From the NCBI GenBank assembly GCA_033297205.1, contig MU859270.1, forward strand, positions 1 to 59,572: a stretch of 59,572 nucleotides of DNA, in the 5' to 3' direction. The notes beneath the pieces are model-generated. The model worked only from the letters and a program-made list of their open reading frames with translations. It had not been told where the DNA came from and searched no databases. Shown here piece by piece: positions 43,390-54,754 of the stretch. Numbering within the stretch: position 1 is the stretch's first letter; every line of letters begins with the position of its first letter. The stretch is from Pseudoneurospora amorphoporcata. Lineage: Eukaryota; Ascomycota; Sordariomycetes; Sordariales; Sordariaceae. A program made the translations under genes and the position numbers.

Positions 43390-43700
43390 TGTGACGAACC
43401 GTTACAGGCACAAGAGTATATCGCTGGGATGTAGAACAACGGTAGTAGTAGCCAAAAGGTACTGGTAGATTGTAGAAGCTATTGCTTGCTGAAGAGCCCA
43501 GTGTTCGGGAGGCCTGAGAGGCCGTCCTTATATACTGGCTGCTTCAGTATGCGCCGTTGCGCCGGGGAGGCCATCGCCGGCCTCCCGGCGCCTTTTAAGC
43601 CGTGGCCGCGGCGCCGTTAACTCACGGCGCCGGCGCCCGGCGCGGCTCTGATTGGTCTAACTAGCTGCTTACATAAGTGATCCCTTATTGGATCGTAACA
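43390..43700 (-). mobile_element. Solo gypsy-type LTR, 311 bp, with 5-bp target duplication
   Basis: Read on the minus strand it begins TGTTACGATCC, has a TATA box (TATATAAGG near 43534-43526) and ends GGTTCGTCACA. CCACC flanks it on both sides (43385-43389 and 43701-43705), the 5-bp duplication of LTR retrotransposon integration. The U3 half is extremely GC-rich, with GGCGCC-type palindromes (43560-43645). No internal coding region or second LTR is present, so it is a recombination-derived solo LTR. It starts about 157 bases after the 5S gene. Confidence 0.9.
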
Positions 43701-44108
43701 CCACCCCGATATTCTGCAGCGCTCAGTTTTTGCATCTCCAGTCTCATCGACTTCGTCCTCCAAGCTGCCAGAGAGACGGGCATGAGTGGCAGCGGACGCC
43801 GCGACCGGCAATGAGGGAGTTCAAGAGGAGTGCTGATGCTGGGAAAGTTAGCTGGTGGTCCGAGCAAAAGAGGTGGATGAAAGTAAACGTTGCCATCATG
43901 CCTCCTTCCCTCCACTAGCTTCATGTTCCGCTAATGGCCTGCCACCTCATCAAACAATACCTCTAGCTAGTCGCATACCCCATAGCCTCCTTCTCCCCTT
44001 CTCCCCTCTTTCCCTCTTTCACCAACGCATCCAGCATCAACCACAAGGGAAAGAAAAGCACTCCCAAGTGGGTAGTTCCAGTCCTCATCCGACATGCCGA
44101 CGACTTAC

Positions 44109-44355
44109 CTGGTCTCCCCGGTCTCAGACCCGGCCTTTCCACCTTCTCCCCTGCCGTCTGCTGACTCTGCTCCTTCCTCACACAGTTCGCACATTTCCTC
44201 GGGTACTCCTTCGTTCTGGTCGTCTTCTTGGTGCCGCATGAGAAGGTGTAGGCTTGCGCTTGGATGACCTTGGGACAGCGCTCTTCGGTGGTTATCTCGA
44301 GGAGAAGCTCCTTGCAGTGGGAGCAGAGGGATTGGCTTATTGTTTGGGTGCACAT
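44109..44355 (-). CDS. Small Cys-containing hypothetical protein (5' exon; 3' end unsure)
   Basis: The ATG at 44355 opens a frame starting MCTQTISQSLCSHCKELL, with several Cys (SLCSHC, RCPK, FSCGTK, KCANC) and many Lys/Arg, resembling short fungal Cys-containing proteins of unknown role. A consensus donor (GTAAGT) follows codon 82 at 44108. A possible acceptor with a CTAAC branch lies about 250 bases on, which would give a short second exon ending near 43746. Without splicing the frame would continue to 43963. Either model is possible; the Cys spacing might bind zinc. Confidence 0.45.
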
Positions 44356-46356
44356 TTTCGGTGATGGCGAGTGCGAGGAAGATTGGGTGCGGGTAGGAAG
44401 CGAGAGACGAGGGTGGGTGATGGTTTGGGTGTGAGTGGTTGAAGGTGAGGTTAAGGTTGAATGAGCTTAAAGATGTCAAAGATGATTTGCTCTGAGTTAT
44501 GGGGGATGTGGTTTGGTTGCTGAGAGCTTGTAATGGATGAAAACGGTTGGATAGGAGGCTACTTGAAGGGAGGTTTTGAACGATTTTTTCTTTTTTTTTT
44601 TTCTTTCTTTCTATCTTCTCCTTCTCCTTCCGTCATTGTCTTGGGCTCATATCTAGGTATCTGGTATAGTGTTCGACGTTTCTGGAATCATGTCTGACTC
44701 AAGATCTACAGGTACATCATCGAGCCTCTGGGCCTCGACCGTGTGGCTGTGCCGTTACAGGACCATCTTGAAGCTTCTCTACACCAATCTGATCGTGCAT
44801 ATCGCCTCGAGTCCCTGCATCGCTATATATCTTATCTGAGACAAGTGACATCGGAGAATTATATCACCGGTGGTGGTGGTGGCTATCATGCATTAGGATG
44901 ACGTTGGTGCATCACCGAAGTCTAACGGTTGAAGAAGGGTAGCTGAGCTTAAGGCCATAAGATCATATCGGATCCAACCAGCGCTGGGGAATGTCGGATG
45001 GGAACGGGTTGTCTGATCTGCTGCTTCCACGACATGCTGCCGATGGGTTGCGAGGTCTCAGCTACCACCAGAGCAGAGGATTGAGTTTGGTGGTTGTGCT
45101 TGGGGATGGCCAGATGGGCATTTTGTCTCGCGGCTCGGCCACTCCGATGGGAATGTGAAAATTGGTGTTTTATGTGTTGCACCAGTTTCCGTTTCACGTT
45201 CTCACAAAGTTCCAGATCGGAGAACCATTCGAAGATGTTGCGATCCGGTGCACTGTGGTGTGATTTTGACGTTTGCTTGCTGTGACTCTTCGGAGATACG
45301 GATCTGCGTTACGACTTATTGTTTGGCTATTATGATGTTCTCCTTCAGTCCTAACAGCTGGAGCCATTGCATTGTGGGTGGTCTGTTATGAACCTCAAAG
45401 GAGAAAAAATATCTGTTTAACTGGCATAGTTGGTGGCGAGCTCTGTTGCCGGACCAGCCTTCCGAGACAGATGCTGTAGGCTCCAGAAACACTCACCGGG
45501 CGTCTCGCCGTTGGTAATGAGGTCATGGAACCGAAAGCTCAGAACCTACTTCGATAACCTATTTTGCCTACGAAGTCATACCACTGTTGAAGGTGACGAA
45601 CTATAGGAGTGTCGCATCTCCAGTCAACACTTGACATCAATGTTGCTACAAACGGTAGAAGGGAAGTAGACGTTCGTTGCTCACCTTTCCCAGCCCGCTC
45701 TATCTTCGAATGAGAACGAGCAACATGTGAGCACAATACCTCCAACATAAGCAAGTTTCCCTCTCACAACCACTGGGGTCAGTCAAAAACGAAACAAAAA
45801 AACCGGCACGCTTCAAACAGCGGAACCCCCATCCGGGCATGCCGTGATTCGGCCCCGGTTCCACAAAGTAGTGGGATCAGGGGACCGAACGAAAAAGAAT
45901 GTTGGTCATTTTTCTTGGATTTAAAACTCATGCCAATGCCTGTCTAACGCAGCACAACGAGTCGTTCGTTTATCAACTCCATCACACAAGCTTTCCCAGT
46001 ATGGTAACCCCGAATGTCCATTACTTCCACCAGTCAGACCAAATTTCAGAATCGATTCATAACCCCTCGAAGAAGATTTTGACCCAGGCCGAAGTTGTGA
46101 GGTGAGGGTGAAGTGATACTCCATTGTCGGTGTTGCCAGTTACCCCCTCCCTTTGCTAATTCAGGTAGGCAGTCGGTTCAATGTGGGCCGATGTCTTGAT
46201 GAGATGATCGGAAAACGTCGGAAAAAGATGGAGATGTCGGGTTTGACAGCACAGTTGGGAAATGGTTCCTGGATGGTATTAGTCAGGCGTTCGGTTGAGT
46301 TCAACCTCGGAGCTGTGTGTGTGTGTGACTTACACTTTTGCATCGTCAGGTTGTAT
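44356..46356. other. Two-kilobase region without a supported gene
   Basis: This contains the promoter of the small Cys-containing gene, T-rich tracts (44585-44625), a GGT microsatellite (about 44868-44881) and the 3' flank of the metallothionein. The latter has an intron-like GTAAGT...CTGACTAAT...CAG signature near 46332-46271, probably in its 3' UTR. No domain-bearing frame was found. Confidence 0.5.
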
Positions 46357-46425
46357 TTACTTGCCGTGCTTGGTGCAGTTGGCGCAGCTGCAGCTGTCAC
46401 CGCAAGAGCAAGAGTCACCGCACAT
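46357..46425 (-). CDS. Metallothionein, 22 aa (MMT1-like)
   Basis: A tiny frame encodes 22 residues starting MCGDSCSCGDSCSCANC and ending TKHGK, with six Cys in C-x-C and C-x3-C spacing. Such short proteins bind copper or zinc through cysteine thiolates in the cytosol or cell wall. The layout matches the Magnaporthe MMT1 type, which also ends in HGK. A TATA box lies about 136 bases upstream and the leader is A/C-rich, as usual for highly expressed genes. It is too short for ordinary gene finders. A donor-like GTAAAT overlaps the stop codon; if it were used, a longer tail would result, which I consider unlikely. Confidence 0.85.
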   Translation of the reverse strand: MCGDSCSCGDSCSCANCTKHGK

Positions 46426-46560
46426 TTTGATTGTGGCTGTTGGGAATTTGTTTGGTTGAAGACTTGGGATTGGGGTTTCAAGGTCTGATATGAAGGCGAA
46501 GAGTCTTTAAAGGAGAAGGAAAAGAAGACATCAGATTGAAGCATGAGTGGAAGTTCAATT

Positions 46561-46570
46561 CTTATATCCC
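46561..46570 (-). promoter_or_regulatory. TATA box of metallothionein gene
   Basis: GATATAAG on the minus strand lies upstream of the leader, at a distance (about 136 bases to the ATG) typical of fungal TATA-containing promoters. Confidence 0.6.
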
Positions 46571-47937
46571 GTCCCCCAAGCACCTGCCCGCGCCCACGCC
46601 CGCGGTAGTGGCGCTACGCTAACTGCCCAGCACTAGCAGCCCAACAAGCCTAGCAAGTCACTAGTGACCTTGGTCAGACGAATAAGGGGCCAGCCTGCAC
46701 GCCGTCACGCCCTGTTCGGGTTCCCTGAACTAATGGAAGGTATTTTCAAGGTAATGCAACCCCCCGCATTCATTCTCCCCCCACTAAGGGTCTGAAAGAA
46801 GTGAGGGGAACAACGAACGAACACTGGCAGTCAAGCAACCTGACACACACCCAGTGAGCGCATTTCGTGGCTTGGGTGTGCAAAGTTGCAACTTCTTTTT
46901 CCCAATCATACATAGCAGGCGGGCGGCGGATTCCAGCGATGCCGTGTGGAGGCACGCGGAGGGGTGGGAACAACAGGTGATTTGCTCAAACAGTGTGCCC
47001 CCCCATCAAACTTCATGGTCTTGGTGATAGAAAGGCTAGCTGCAGGCAGGCCGGTTACACTGAATGCCAACTCTCCACTCTTGACTACCGGCTCCACGCA
47101 CAGTCGGCTCGTTCTCGAAAGCTTCAGCTCGACTCTTGCTTGGCAGGAAAGACGATGGAAGGACGATGCTGGAGGGGTTCAGGGACGATACCTGCTCGAG
47201 CGGAAAAGGCCCAAAGGTTCGTTATGCTCACCTCGAGCGTCTTCCGAATCAGCGTGGTACCACAATCAAAGTCCGGAGACAAGCATGTCATCGTGTGACA
47301 TGAGTAGCTGCCATCGCCCCTTGATCCCGGCCTTCTGGGCGGTATGGGGGTTGTTGTCAGCATGAACCATGGTTCTTAAGTCAATAGAGATGGAACTGGA
47401 GTCTGGAGAAGCGATGTCGGTTGGTTGCTTCAGCTTATGCCGTCGCTTCTGGATGGCAATGCCCGGCCCATTGAGGGTTGAAGAGGTGACAATCCGACTG
47501 CGAACTGCTCTATTGCTCGTGGATGGGAGCTGGTTATGACACAAGGGTGCTTGTGGGGAGGTTGGGCGGTCGTAGTTGATGGGCTGATACTACACGGGAT
47601 TTGAGGGGTGAGAGAGAGAGAGAGAGAGATTTGAGTCAAGAGCAAGACTAAGATGCGAACATGCGCGGAGACCTCGAACCCATCCATAAGCTGGACCACA
47701 TGATCATGAACTGTGGCGGCTGATGGTTAGGTCCAGACTGGTTCCTACCCCTTTCTTCTACCAGCATAGGAAGTGGTCTTCAAGACAAGTCCGAAACTAC
47801 ACACGTCCCGAGACGTCAGCACACATATCCAGCTGAAAGAAGATGCAAACATTTCAGACTTTTATCCAAGAGATCACGCAATCCAACAAAAGTCGCCCCA
47901 GTACCACGAAACCCAAGCAATACCCTACCTAACCCAC
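46571..47937. other. Intergenic upstream of metallothionein, 3' side of GH3 gene
   Basis: No gene is supported. It holds an AG microsatellite (about 47610-47629) and the GC-rich distal promoter of the metallothionein. Confidence 0.5.
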
Positions 47938-50310
47938 TCAAGAAACATCAAACTTCCCATTCAACCTCAAATCCCTCGAACTCGCCCCCACGTTCACCCC
48001 AAAGCTCCCACTTGGCACAACCCAATTCTGTCTCCCCGAATCCCAATAGCTCAAGTCCCTCTTTCTCAAATTAAACGTAGCCGTCTTACTCTCGCCCGGC
48101 GCGAGTTTGAGTTTCGCGAACCCTCTCAGCTGTTTGGGCGGGCTCGACGGCGCTGAGGACGGTAAAGTAATATATAGCTGGGGTACCTCGGCGCCCTGAA
48201 CGCCGCCCGTGTTTTTGATGGTCGCGGTGACGGTCGCGACGGTCTCCCAGAGGTCGGAGCGGCCGCCTGGGATGGTTTCACCTGAGGCAGGACCCGGGGA
48301 GGCGGTGGAGGTGATGGTGAGGGAGGAGTAGGTGAAGTTTGTGTATGCTAATGGCAGAAACAAGGCCAAGTAAGCGAACTATTTTCTAGGTTCCGAAGGG
48401 GGGAAGGGAGAGAGGTAAAGGAAGGGGGAAGAGAAAAAGAAAAAAAGACTTACAAAGCCCATACCCAAACTCATACCGCGGCGCAATCCCGTTTTTATCA
48501 AAGTGTCGATAATCGATAAACAGCCCCTCAGCGAACTGATCCGTCCCACTCCTCTGCACGGGGGCACCATAATCGCCCTCGCTCTTGGCGATGGTATACG
48601 GCAGCTTCCCCGACGGCGAAACCAATCCATACAGAACATCAACGAGGGCGTTGCCGTTCTCCTGGCTGGGCAGACCAGCCCACACGACGGCTTTCACGCC
48701 CGGCTGCGCGAGGATGGTCTCCAGGATGATGGGGCCCGTGCTGTGCACCACGACGATGGTGTTCTTGTTGGCTTGCGCCACGGCCTGGACGAGCTGGTTG
48801 CCGTTGTGCCAGGGGTCGAGGTTGGGGCGGTCGCCCGTTGCGCCCTCGACCGTGATGTAGCCTTCGCCGGAGTCGGCGGTGATGAAGACCAGTGCAGCAT
48901 CGGCGCCGGAGGCCGCGGCGGCTACGCCACTGGTGCTGTCGGAGCTGGAAAGGTTGATGGCTGTGCCGTCGGACTGGGCACGGGTCTTGAGAGCGTCGTA
49001 GGGTGCGACGAAGTAGGGGTATTCGGTTGTGCCGGAGCCCCAGCCCATGCCGAGGGCACCGGTGTTGCAGCCTCGGTCCGTGCAGGCGTTTCTTCCGGCA
49101 GGGTTGACGACGGATGAGGATCCGATGACGGCCAGCTTGCCGGGCTTCTTGAGCGGTAGGATGTTGTCATCGTTCTTGAGCAGGACAATACCGTCTCTTG
49201 CCACTGCGCGGACGTTCTCCTTGTGGTTGCCTTGGACATTGGCCTTGAGGTTGGTGGCCGGGTAGCCTGAGTTTTGCTTGAGCAGATACCACGATGCCAG
49301 GATGCGCTTGGCCATGTCGTCCAGTCTCGCCTTGGAAACCTGGCCGTTGTTGACGGCGGTGTGGAGCTGTGGCCCCCACAGAATTGTCCCTCCATTGTAG
49401 TCGCTGCCGGGCATTGTCATGTCCATGCCACCGTTTGCAGCCCCGTTGGTGGTGTGCTGGGCGTTCCAGTCACTCATGACATATCCTTTGAAACCTAGCT
49501 CTTTCTTGAGAAGGCCATTTTGGATCTTGTCATTCTCGCATGCCCACGTGCCATTGACCTGGAAGCACGTCAGTCATTCAAGTCCCCGGATTGCGAGAGT
49601 GACAGGAATTAACACACCTTGTTATAGCTGCACATTACGCTCGCAACGTTTGAGTGCACAGCATCAGCGAAAGGGAAGAGATAGAGCTCATGCATGGTGC
49701 GGTCGTCAACAACACTGCTGATAGTCTCGCGGTTCGTCTCCTGCTCGTTGAGGATGAAGTGCTTGGCGCAAGCTTGTACGCCATTGCTCTGGATCCCTTC
49801 AATGGTCTCGCTCATAGCAATACCAGTGAGATAGGGATCCGGACCAAAGCCCTCCCAGTTACGTCCACCGTTGGGGATCTTGCCAAGCGCTCCAGCGACG
49901 GGTCCGAGAAGGACGTGTACGCCAACCCCTTTGGCTTCCGCGCCGAGGTAGACGGCGCGTTGTCGAATTAGTTCGACATCCCATGTTGAAGCGGCTTGGA
50001 TACCGGGCGTGAACGCAGTGACGCTTCCCCCAAATCGAATGCCGAGAGGGCCGTCCTGTAGACAGAGCTGGGGATAGCCGATGGATCCAATAGCCGGCGT
50101 GTTGCCAACACAGGGGCCCTTGTTCCAACCGACTCCGGTGACGATGTTGATCTTATCTTGTTGTGATAGCTTGGAGAGAGCAGTGCTTGCTTGGGAATAG
50201 GCAGCGTCCCATGCCGCAGGACCTGAACCGGCTTGACGAGCTTGCTTCTCGCCAGCCTCGGCCCAGGCAAGGGAAGACGCGGCCAAAACCGCGAACGTTC
50301 GAAGGTGCAT
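47938..50310 (-). CDS. Secreted GH3 beta-glucosidase (Cel3A/BGL1 type), 735 aa
   Basis: Three exons (50310-49618, 49558-48454, 48347-47938) give 735 residues. A signal peptide (about 1-19) precedes the GH3 N-terminal barrel. The nucleophile is Asp261 in GYVMSDWNA. The second domain contains FITADSGEGYITVEG and DRPNLDPWHNGN, matching the acid/base region of Trichoderma Cel3A. Substrate-site elements QDGPLGIRF and KHFILNEQETNRE are intact. A C-terminal fibronectin-III-like domain begins after YEFGYGLSYTNFTYS, which spans the last splice. The enzyme hydrolyses cellobiose and related beta-glucosides to glucose outside the cell. Length and motifs match full, active members. Introns have GTGTGT and GTAAGT donors. 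Confidence 0.96.
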
Positions 50311-51454
50311 GGTGGGCGGTCTGTCGAGTGTTGTGTCCCTGTTCTTCTTGGAGGTCCTTCAGCCAGATACGAGTTCCTCCCTCAAGACCAACCCCTCTCT
50401 CCCTTCTGACCCGACAAAGACCCGTCCTCCTCTTTATACCGACGCCCAAGAAATGCCCAGTCGGAACCACGGCGAGCTTCCATGAACGGATAGCTACCGC
50501 CACTTTGGCTAACCCCCTCCTCAATATGATCTTCCGGTGCATGCAAAGACCTGGATCCAGACTGGAAAGCATCGGGCGCTGAGGCCCCGAATGATCGTCA
50601 TTGATGCATTGGGGTCATGCTTTCATGTGCGAGATAAATGATGGGCGGAACTGGGGTGCACACGAGCTCCCGGCAGTGGACGAGAAAGATGGTGTGGAGA
50701 TTCCACACGGAAGGACACGAGGCGAGCGAATACCATGATGTGCTTTCAACTGGTGGCCAAGGAAGCAATCCCGAGCGGTTGTGGCCACCGACAACAGCCG
50801 GGCCGCATTGCCATATATTAATTAGGCGACAGACATGTAAGTCTAGCCTCTTTTCGCGCTGTGCAACACCCCCGGCCCCCTCACCCCCTTTGAGAAACGC
50901 CGAACTCCCACCGTGTTTTTCGGGACTGGGGAACTCGTACCAAGAGAAAAAGTTCAGGTCGAAGCCACAGTCGTCAGTGCTGAGCTGGAAATGCGGGGGA
51001 TTGGCCCGTTGAAAGTTCGCGCGATGTTTTGAAGACCGGGATGTTTCTTGGATGTGATGTCGGATTGAGTGCGGGACCGGGCTATAGCCGTATGGCAAAT
51101 GCAACTTTGTGACGAGATCGGAAATGGTTCGCGGAAACGATCAACCAGAGATCTCCCGTACGATGCATCGAAAATCTTCCCACCAATCATCCATATACAT
51201 ATCGTGGTTTTGAGAAAGACCGCCGAGGTTCATGTAGCTGTGAGACAGGACGTGAACAATCAGCTGTACACTTGACATCGAAAGTCACAGGTCAAGCTGA
51301 GTGATCACAAAACTTAGACCGGCCGAGCTAAAGCAAGCCAATAGATCCCGAAGGACTGTTCTCCAAAATAATATTATTAAGTATACTCTATTCAATCTCA
51401 TGCGCTGTAAAACAAGTCATAGCGGTCATTACTCGTTGACATGAAGCATGTGTT
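50311..51454. other. Promoter of GH3 gene and 3' side of protease gene
   Basis: No gene was seen. The stretch near 50866-50885 is a C-run region whose minus strand includes CCGGGG, fitting the CreA/CRE1 carbon-repressor consensus SYGGRG, about 560 bases before the GH3 start. Repressor binding is inferred only. Confidence 0.45.
50433..50438 (-). promoter_or_regulatory. TATA box of GH3 gene
   Basis: TATAAA on the minus strand lies about 125 bases before the ATG at 50310, followed by a typical CT-rich leader. Confidence 0.6.
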
Positions 51455-52823
51455 CTACACATGCTGGGCCATGCCGAGTGAGTTATTGCCGCCGTTGAAA
51501 ACGACAAACTGAGACTTGAAGAAGATGTCGCCCCAAATTTCCAAGCCAGATGTCGTGGGCTGAACACCGCCAAAGCAAGCTGAAGCGTCGAGGTTAGCAT
51601 TTAGTTTTTGACTTGTCATGGGGAGTTGATGGTATAGACTTACTAGTAGCATCGATTTGAGCGAATCTGATGTCGTCGCCCTTGATGCGGGCCATGTACC
51701 GCCCGCCAACATCCACGAAGAGATCCGGAAGGTTGGTATTGCAAGGGAATGTGACTCCTCCCGCATTGGGATCGTCCCGAGCTCCTTGGACCTGGCTATA
51801 ATAAGCGTTTGCGACCGCCTGGGAAACGAGCATCAAAGTGGTGCCCGTATCAGCAATAGCCTGGGCAGGTGCCACTCTCTGAGCCTGGCTGTTTCCAACG
51901 GAGAAGGCAGACGTCGTGAACTGCCAGAAGCCCATAGCTGTGTTGACGGGAATCCATGCCAACGCCCCCGTGAACTTTGAGTTATCAATGCGGCCAAACT
52001 CATAAGCACCGACAGCATTATGGCGGAGATCGGCAGTGAAAACGGGCTCGGCGAGAGAGGGGAGAACGTTGTCGAAGAAGGTCTTTTGCTGCTGAGGCTG
52101 GACAGTGTTGAGCTTGGAGAAGGCAAGGCCGAGCAAGCCGTTGTTCTGGGTATCTTGGATGAATGTCTGGGAAACTTTGGTGGCAAGCTCAACTGCCTGG
52201 TTTTGGACAGCGACACCGCCAATCTCAACCACGTCGGTACCAACATTGCCGGAAGCAGCAGAGCCATCTCCGTAGCTGATGGAAAAGGTCTGTCCCTGCA
52301 GCAATTTGAAGGTCTTGGACGCCGCAGGGTTGTAGACTTGATGGCCTCTTGTTATCTGGGGGCTGAGTTGTGTGTTGAAGACCCATAGATCGGATGAGCC
52401 CGAGTCGAAATCGAGGTTGATGGTCTGGCCGCCAATCTTGACCGGAGCAAGATACTCGACGTCGTCCTGTTCGGGGGTGGCCGTGACGACACCAACCTCT
52501 CCTGCTGCCTCTGTACCACTGCTACCACTGGCGCCTGGCTGCGGCGTGTTGGGCGTGCAACACTTTTGGGCGGTGTCTGTCTCGGTTATTGTTGTGATTA
52601 TTGGTAGAGTGCCGTTTGTCTGGTTGTTCATGGCATCGAGTAGAGGTTGTGGAACTGGCATCCTGTATTTCCGGTACGCCTTCAACAGCTCCCTGGGGCC
52701 ATTGCGTCCCTTGAAATTCGGGTTCCTGACCCGTTCGATCTTGAATGAGCGTTTGGTGAGTGGCGCAGCCACCACCAGGGAAAGCAAGACGCTAAGGATG
52801 AAAAGTTTGAATAGGACAAACAT
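51455..52823 (-). CDS. Secreted pepsin-like aspartic protease (A1), 434 aa
   Basis: Two exons (52823-51644, 51579-51455) give 434 residues. The chosen ATG at 52823 begins a hydrophobic signal peptide (MFVLFKLFILSVLLSLVVAA), followed by LTKR, a Kex2-like site, and a basic propeptide of about 90 residues. Catalytic motifs are DSGSS (140-144) and DTGTT (325-329), with flap tyrosine Tyr184 in SISYGDGS. This is a full-length fungal pepsin (endothiapepsin or penicillopepsin group), which cleaves proteins at acid pH outside the cell or in the vacuole. The signal peptide favours secretion. A Ser/Gly/Thr-rich spacer precedes the mature enzyme. The intron is GTAAGT...TTCAG with a CTAAC branch. Confidence 0.94.
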
Positions 52824-54754
52824 GGTAAAGGAGTGATGGGGGCTCAAAAGACAGAATATTAAGGCAACTACCACGCCAGGTGGTAGGAATTAGCAGAAGC
52901 GAATGGGAAAAACACAAAGATGGCTAAGGAGAGACAAAGTAAGCTCTGGATGTCAACAATGCATCTTTTATGTTCTTGAAAGGACAGGAAAGAGGCAATA
53001 TCGATTCAAACCCAGAACCGCTCGGACGTCAGGAGGTGTGATTACCAGAATCACTAGACTGACGACAGGGCAAAAGAGGGGGAAAGGAGGCAAGTCGGTG
53101 ATGGAGTACCAGCAACATGATGTATATGGCATAGGGGCAGTGTGTGTTGTGGAGTCCAGGTTAGCCTTGGTCTGCTGTCTAGACCGTTGACGCCGTGGAA
53201 GGATGAGGCTTCGTCAGGAGGCTCGGGAGAGAAGAGCATCGAAACTCCAAGGGGCTGGACCGCATATCCTTCTCTTCAACCAGCAAGTACTAGGAGCCAG
53301 CATTGTGGGCATGGGTAGTTATGGATGGCTGTGACACTTGTCGAGTAGAGATGAGCGAGTGTTCCCCATGTTGTTGTGGTGATGCGACTCATGAAGTCGG
53401 TAATTTTCGAAACAGTTGAAACAAAGGGCTTGGCATTCTGAAACTGGGCGTGTACGTGGTCTGGAGCACACCTAATCGGTCATGTCTAATCATTGGCTCA
53501 GCGCGCCCGATGAAACCTTGTGGATTATGATCAGCTTGAACGACTCGTTTCCGTGCTGTCGTGGAGTTGCGGGAGAAGCTATCCCCGGATTACGGAAGAA
53601 GACAACTTCCATATCCTCGGGCTGAACATGAAGCTGTTCTGACACACATAACCTGATGATCCGATGACGATGACCCGCCAGATATTGTGGTTGCCCAAAA
53701 GGCTAGGTAGAGGTATTCCATTGGAGGATGGATGGGCATTATCCGGAGGTCGAGTGGACGACGACTGGACAGTGTCAAGCGGATACACGGAGCAGAAATT
53801 GTTAGTGTAACTGGCCAGACTCCAGCACGGTCCATGCGATCCCGTGACCTAGCTTGGCAGAAAGGGTCTCGACTTCTGTTCCGTTTCACTTTTGGTGACT
53901 TGTAATTTTGCGCTTTGACTCCAAATGTCTTGTACCTCTCTCTGCCAGCTGTCAGCATAACTTGTCTGCGGTCCGACAGGCCCCGCTCTTCCGTCTTCAG
54001 CGTGCAGTTCTTCCTATGCCTGGCAATCATTCGGCAAAACGGTGACGGGATGGATCTCGGGACTGCGCTTTCACAGTTTCCTTCTCGCATCCCATTCCCG
54101 TCCTCGGCTGGTCTGGCTGACTTGCCACTTGATGACCATTCAAAACATCCATTCCACATCTACGCGGTTGATGATGGGATTCCCATGATCGCCATGAAAC
54201 GGAAGCGCGATTAAAACGAAACATTTCTCTTTGATCATTCTTGGAACGCCGAGGCGCACTCCAAGTTCCCGTCGCCGTCGCCGTCGCAATTCATACACGC
54301 AAAATCACCTGTCGCTCGACATCACAGTCGCCCAAACAGGTCTCCTCGACCCACCACCATTGTTGACTGCACTCGATCCATCTCTGCCTCCGTTTCCTAT
54401 TTTCGCACCCTCCCGACCAACCCTAGGTTACCGTCTTGGATTCCCTTTTACTCTTCCTTTTTCTTGACTACCTCTATCCTCCAATCCCCGTTGCTAGACG
54501 GATAAACAGACGGGTAGTAGACGGGGCCACTCACTGTCTAGCCTCCGTCAAACACTTCAGTTGAACGGCGTCAACAAACGGCGTCAACACACCCGTCAAA
54601 CATCGGACCAGAAAGGGGGCTCCACCCATCCCGACAACGCACCCCAAGTAACGGTACCGTACAGTGCTGCGCGCGGTCCGTACAAATAGTCAACGGACCC
54701 CTAGGATCCCGGACGGAAACCACACGGACGGTCCACTGACCACACGGCCCCCCA
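52824..54754. other. Divergent promoter region, protease and Myb/SANT gene
   Basis: The protease (minus) and the Myb/SANT gene (plus) diverge here. No supported gene is present. A short inverted repeat lies close to the protease start (separate entry), and GGCGTCAACA occurs twice near 54566-54590. Confidence 0.5.
52868..52886. promoter_or_regulatory. Inverted repeat with PacC-like core near protease start
   Basis: CTACCAC and GTGGTAG flank GCCAG, 45-63 bases before the protease ATG. GCCAGG fits the PacC/PAC-3 consensus GCCARG, which would suit a pH-controlled acid protease. It lies so close to the start that it may be in the leader; binding is inferred. Confidence 0.35.

Noticed and set aside
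45820..45872. GGAACC...GGTTCC inverted repeat
   Set aside because: The arms are only six bases with a long loop; there is no sign of an RNA gene or terminator.
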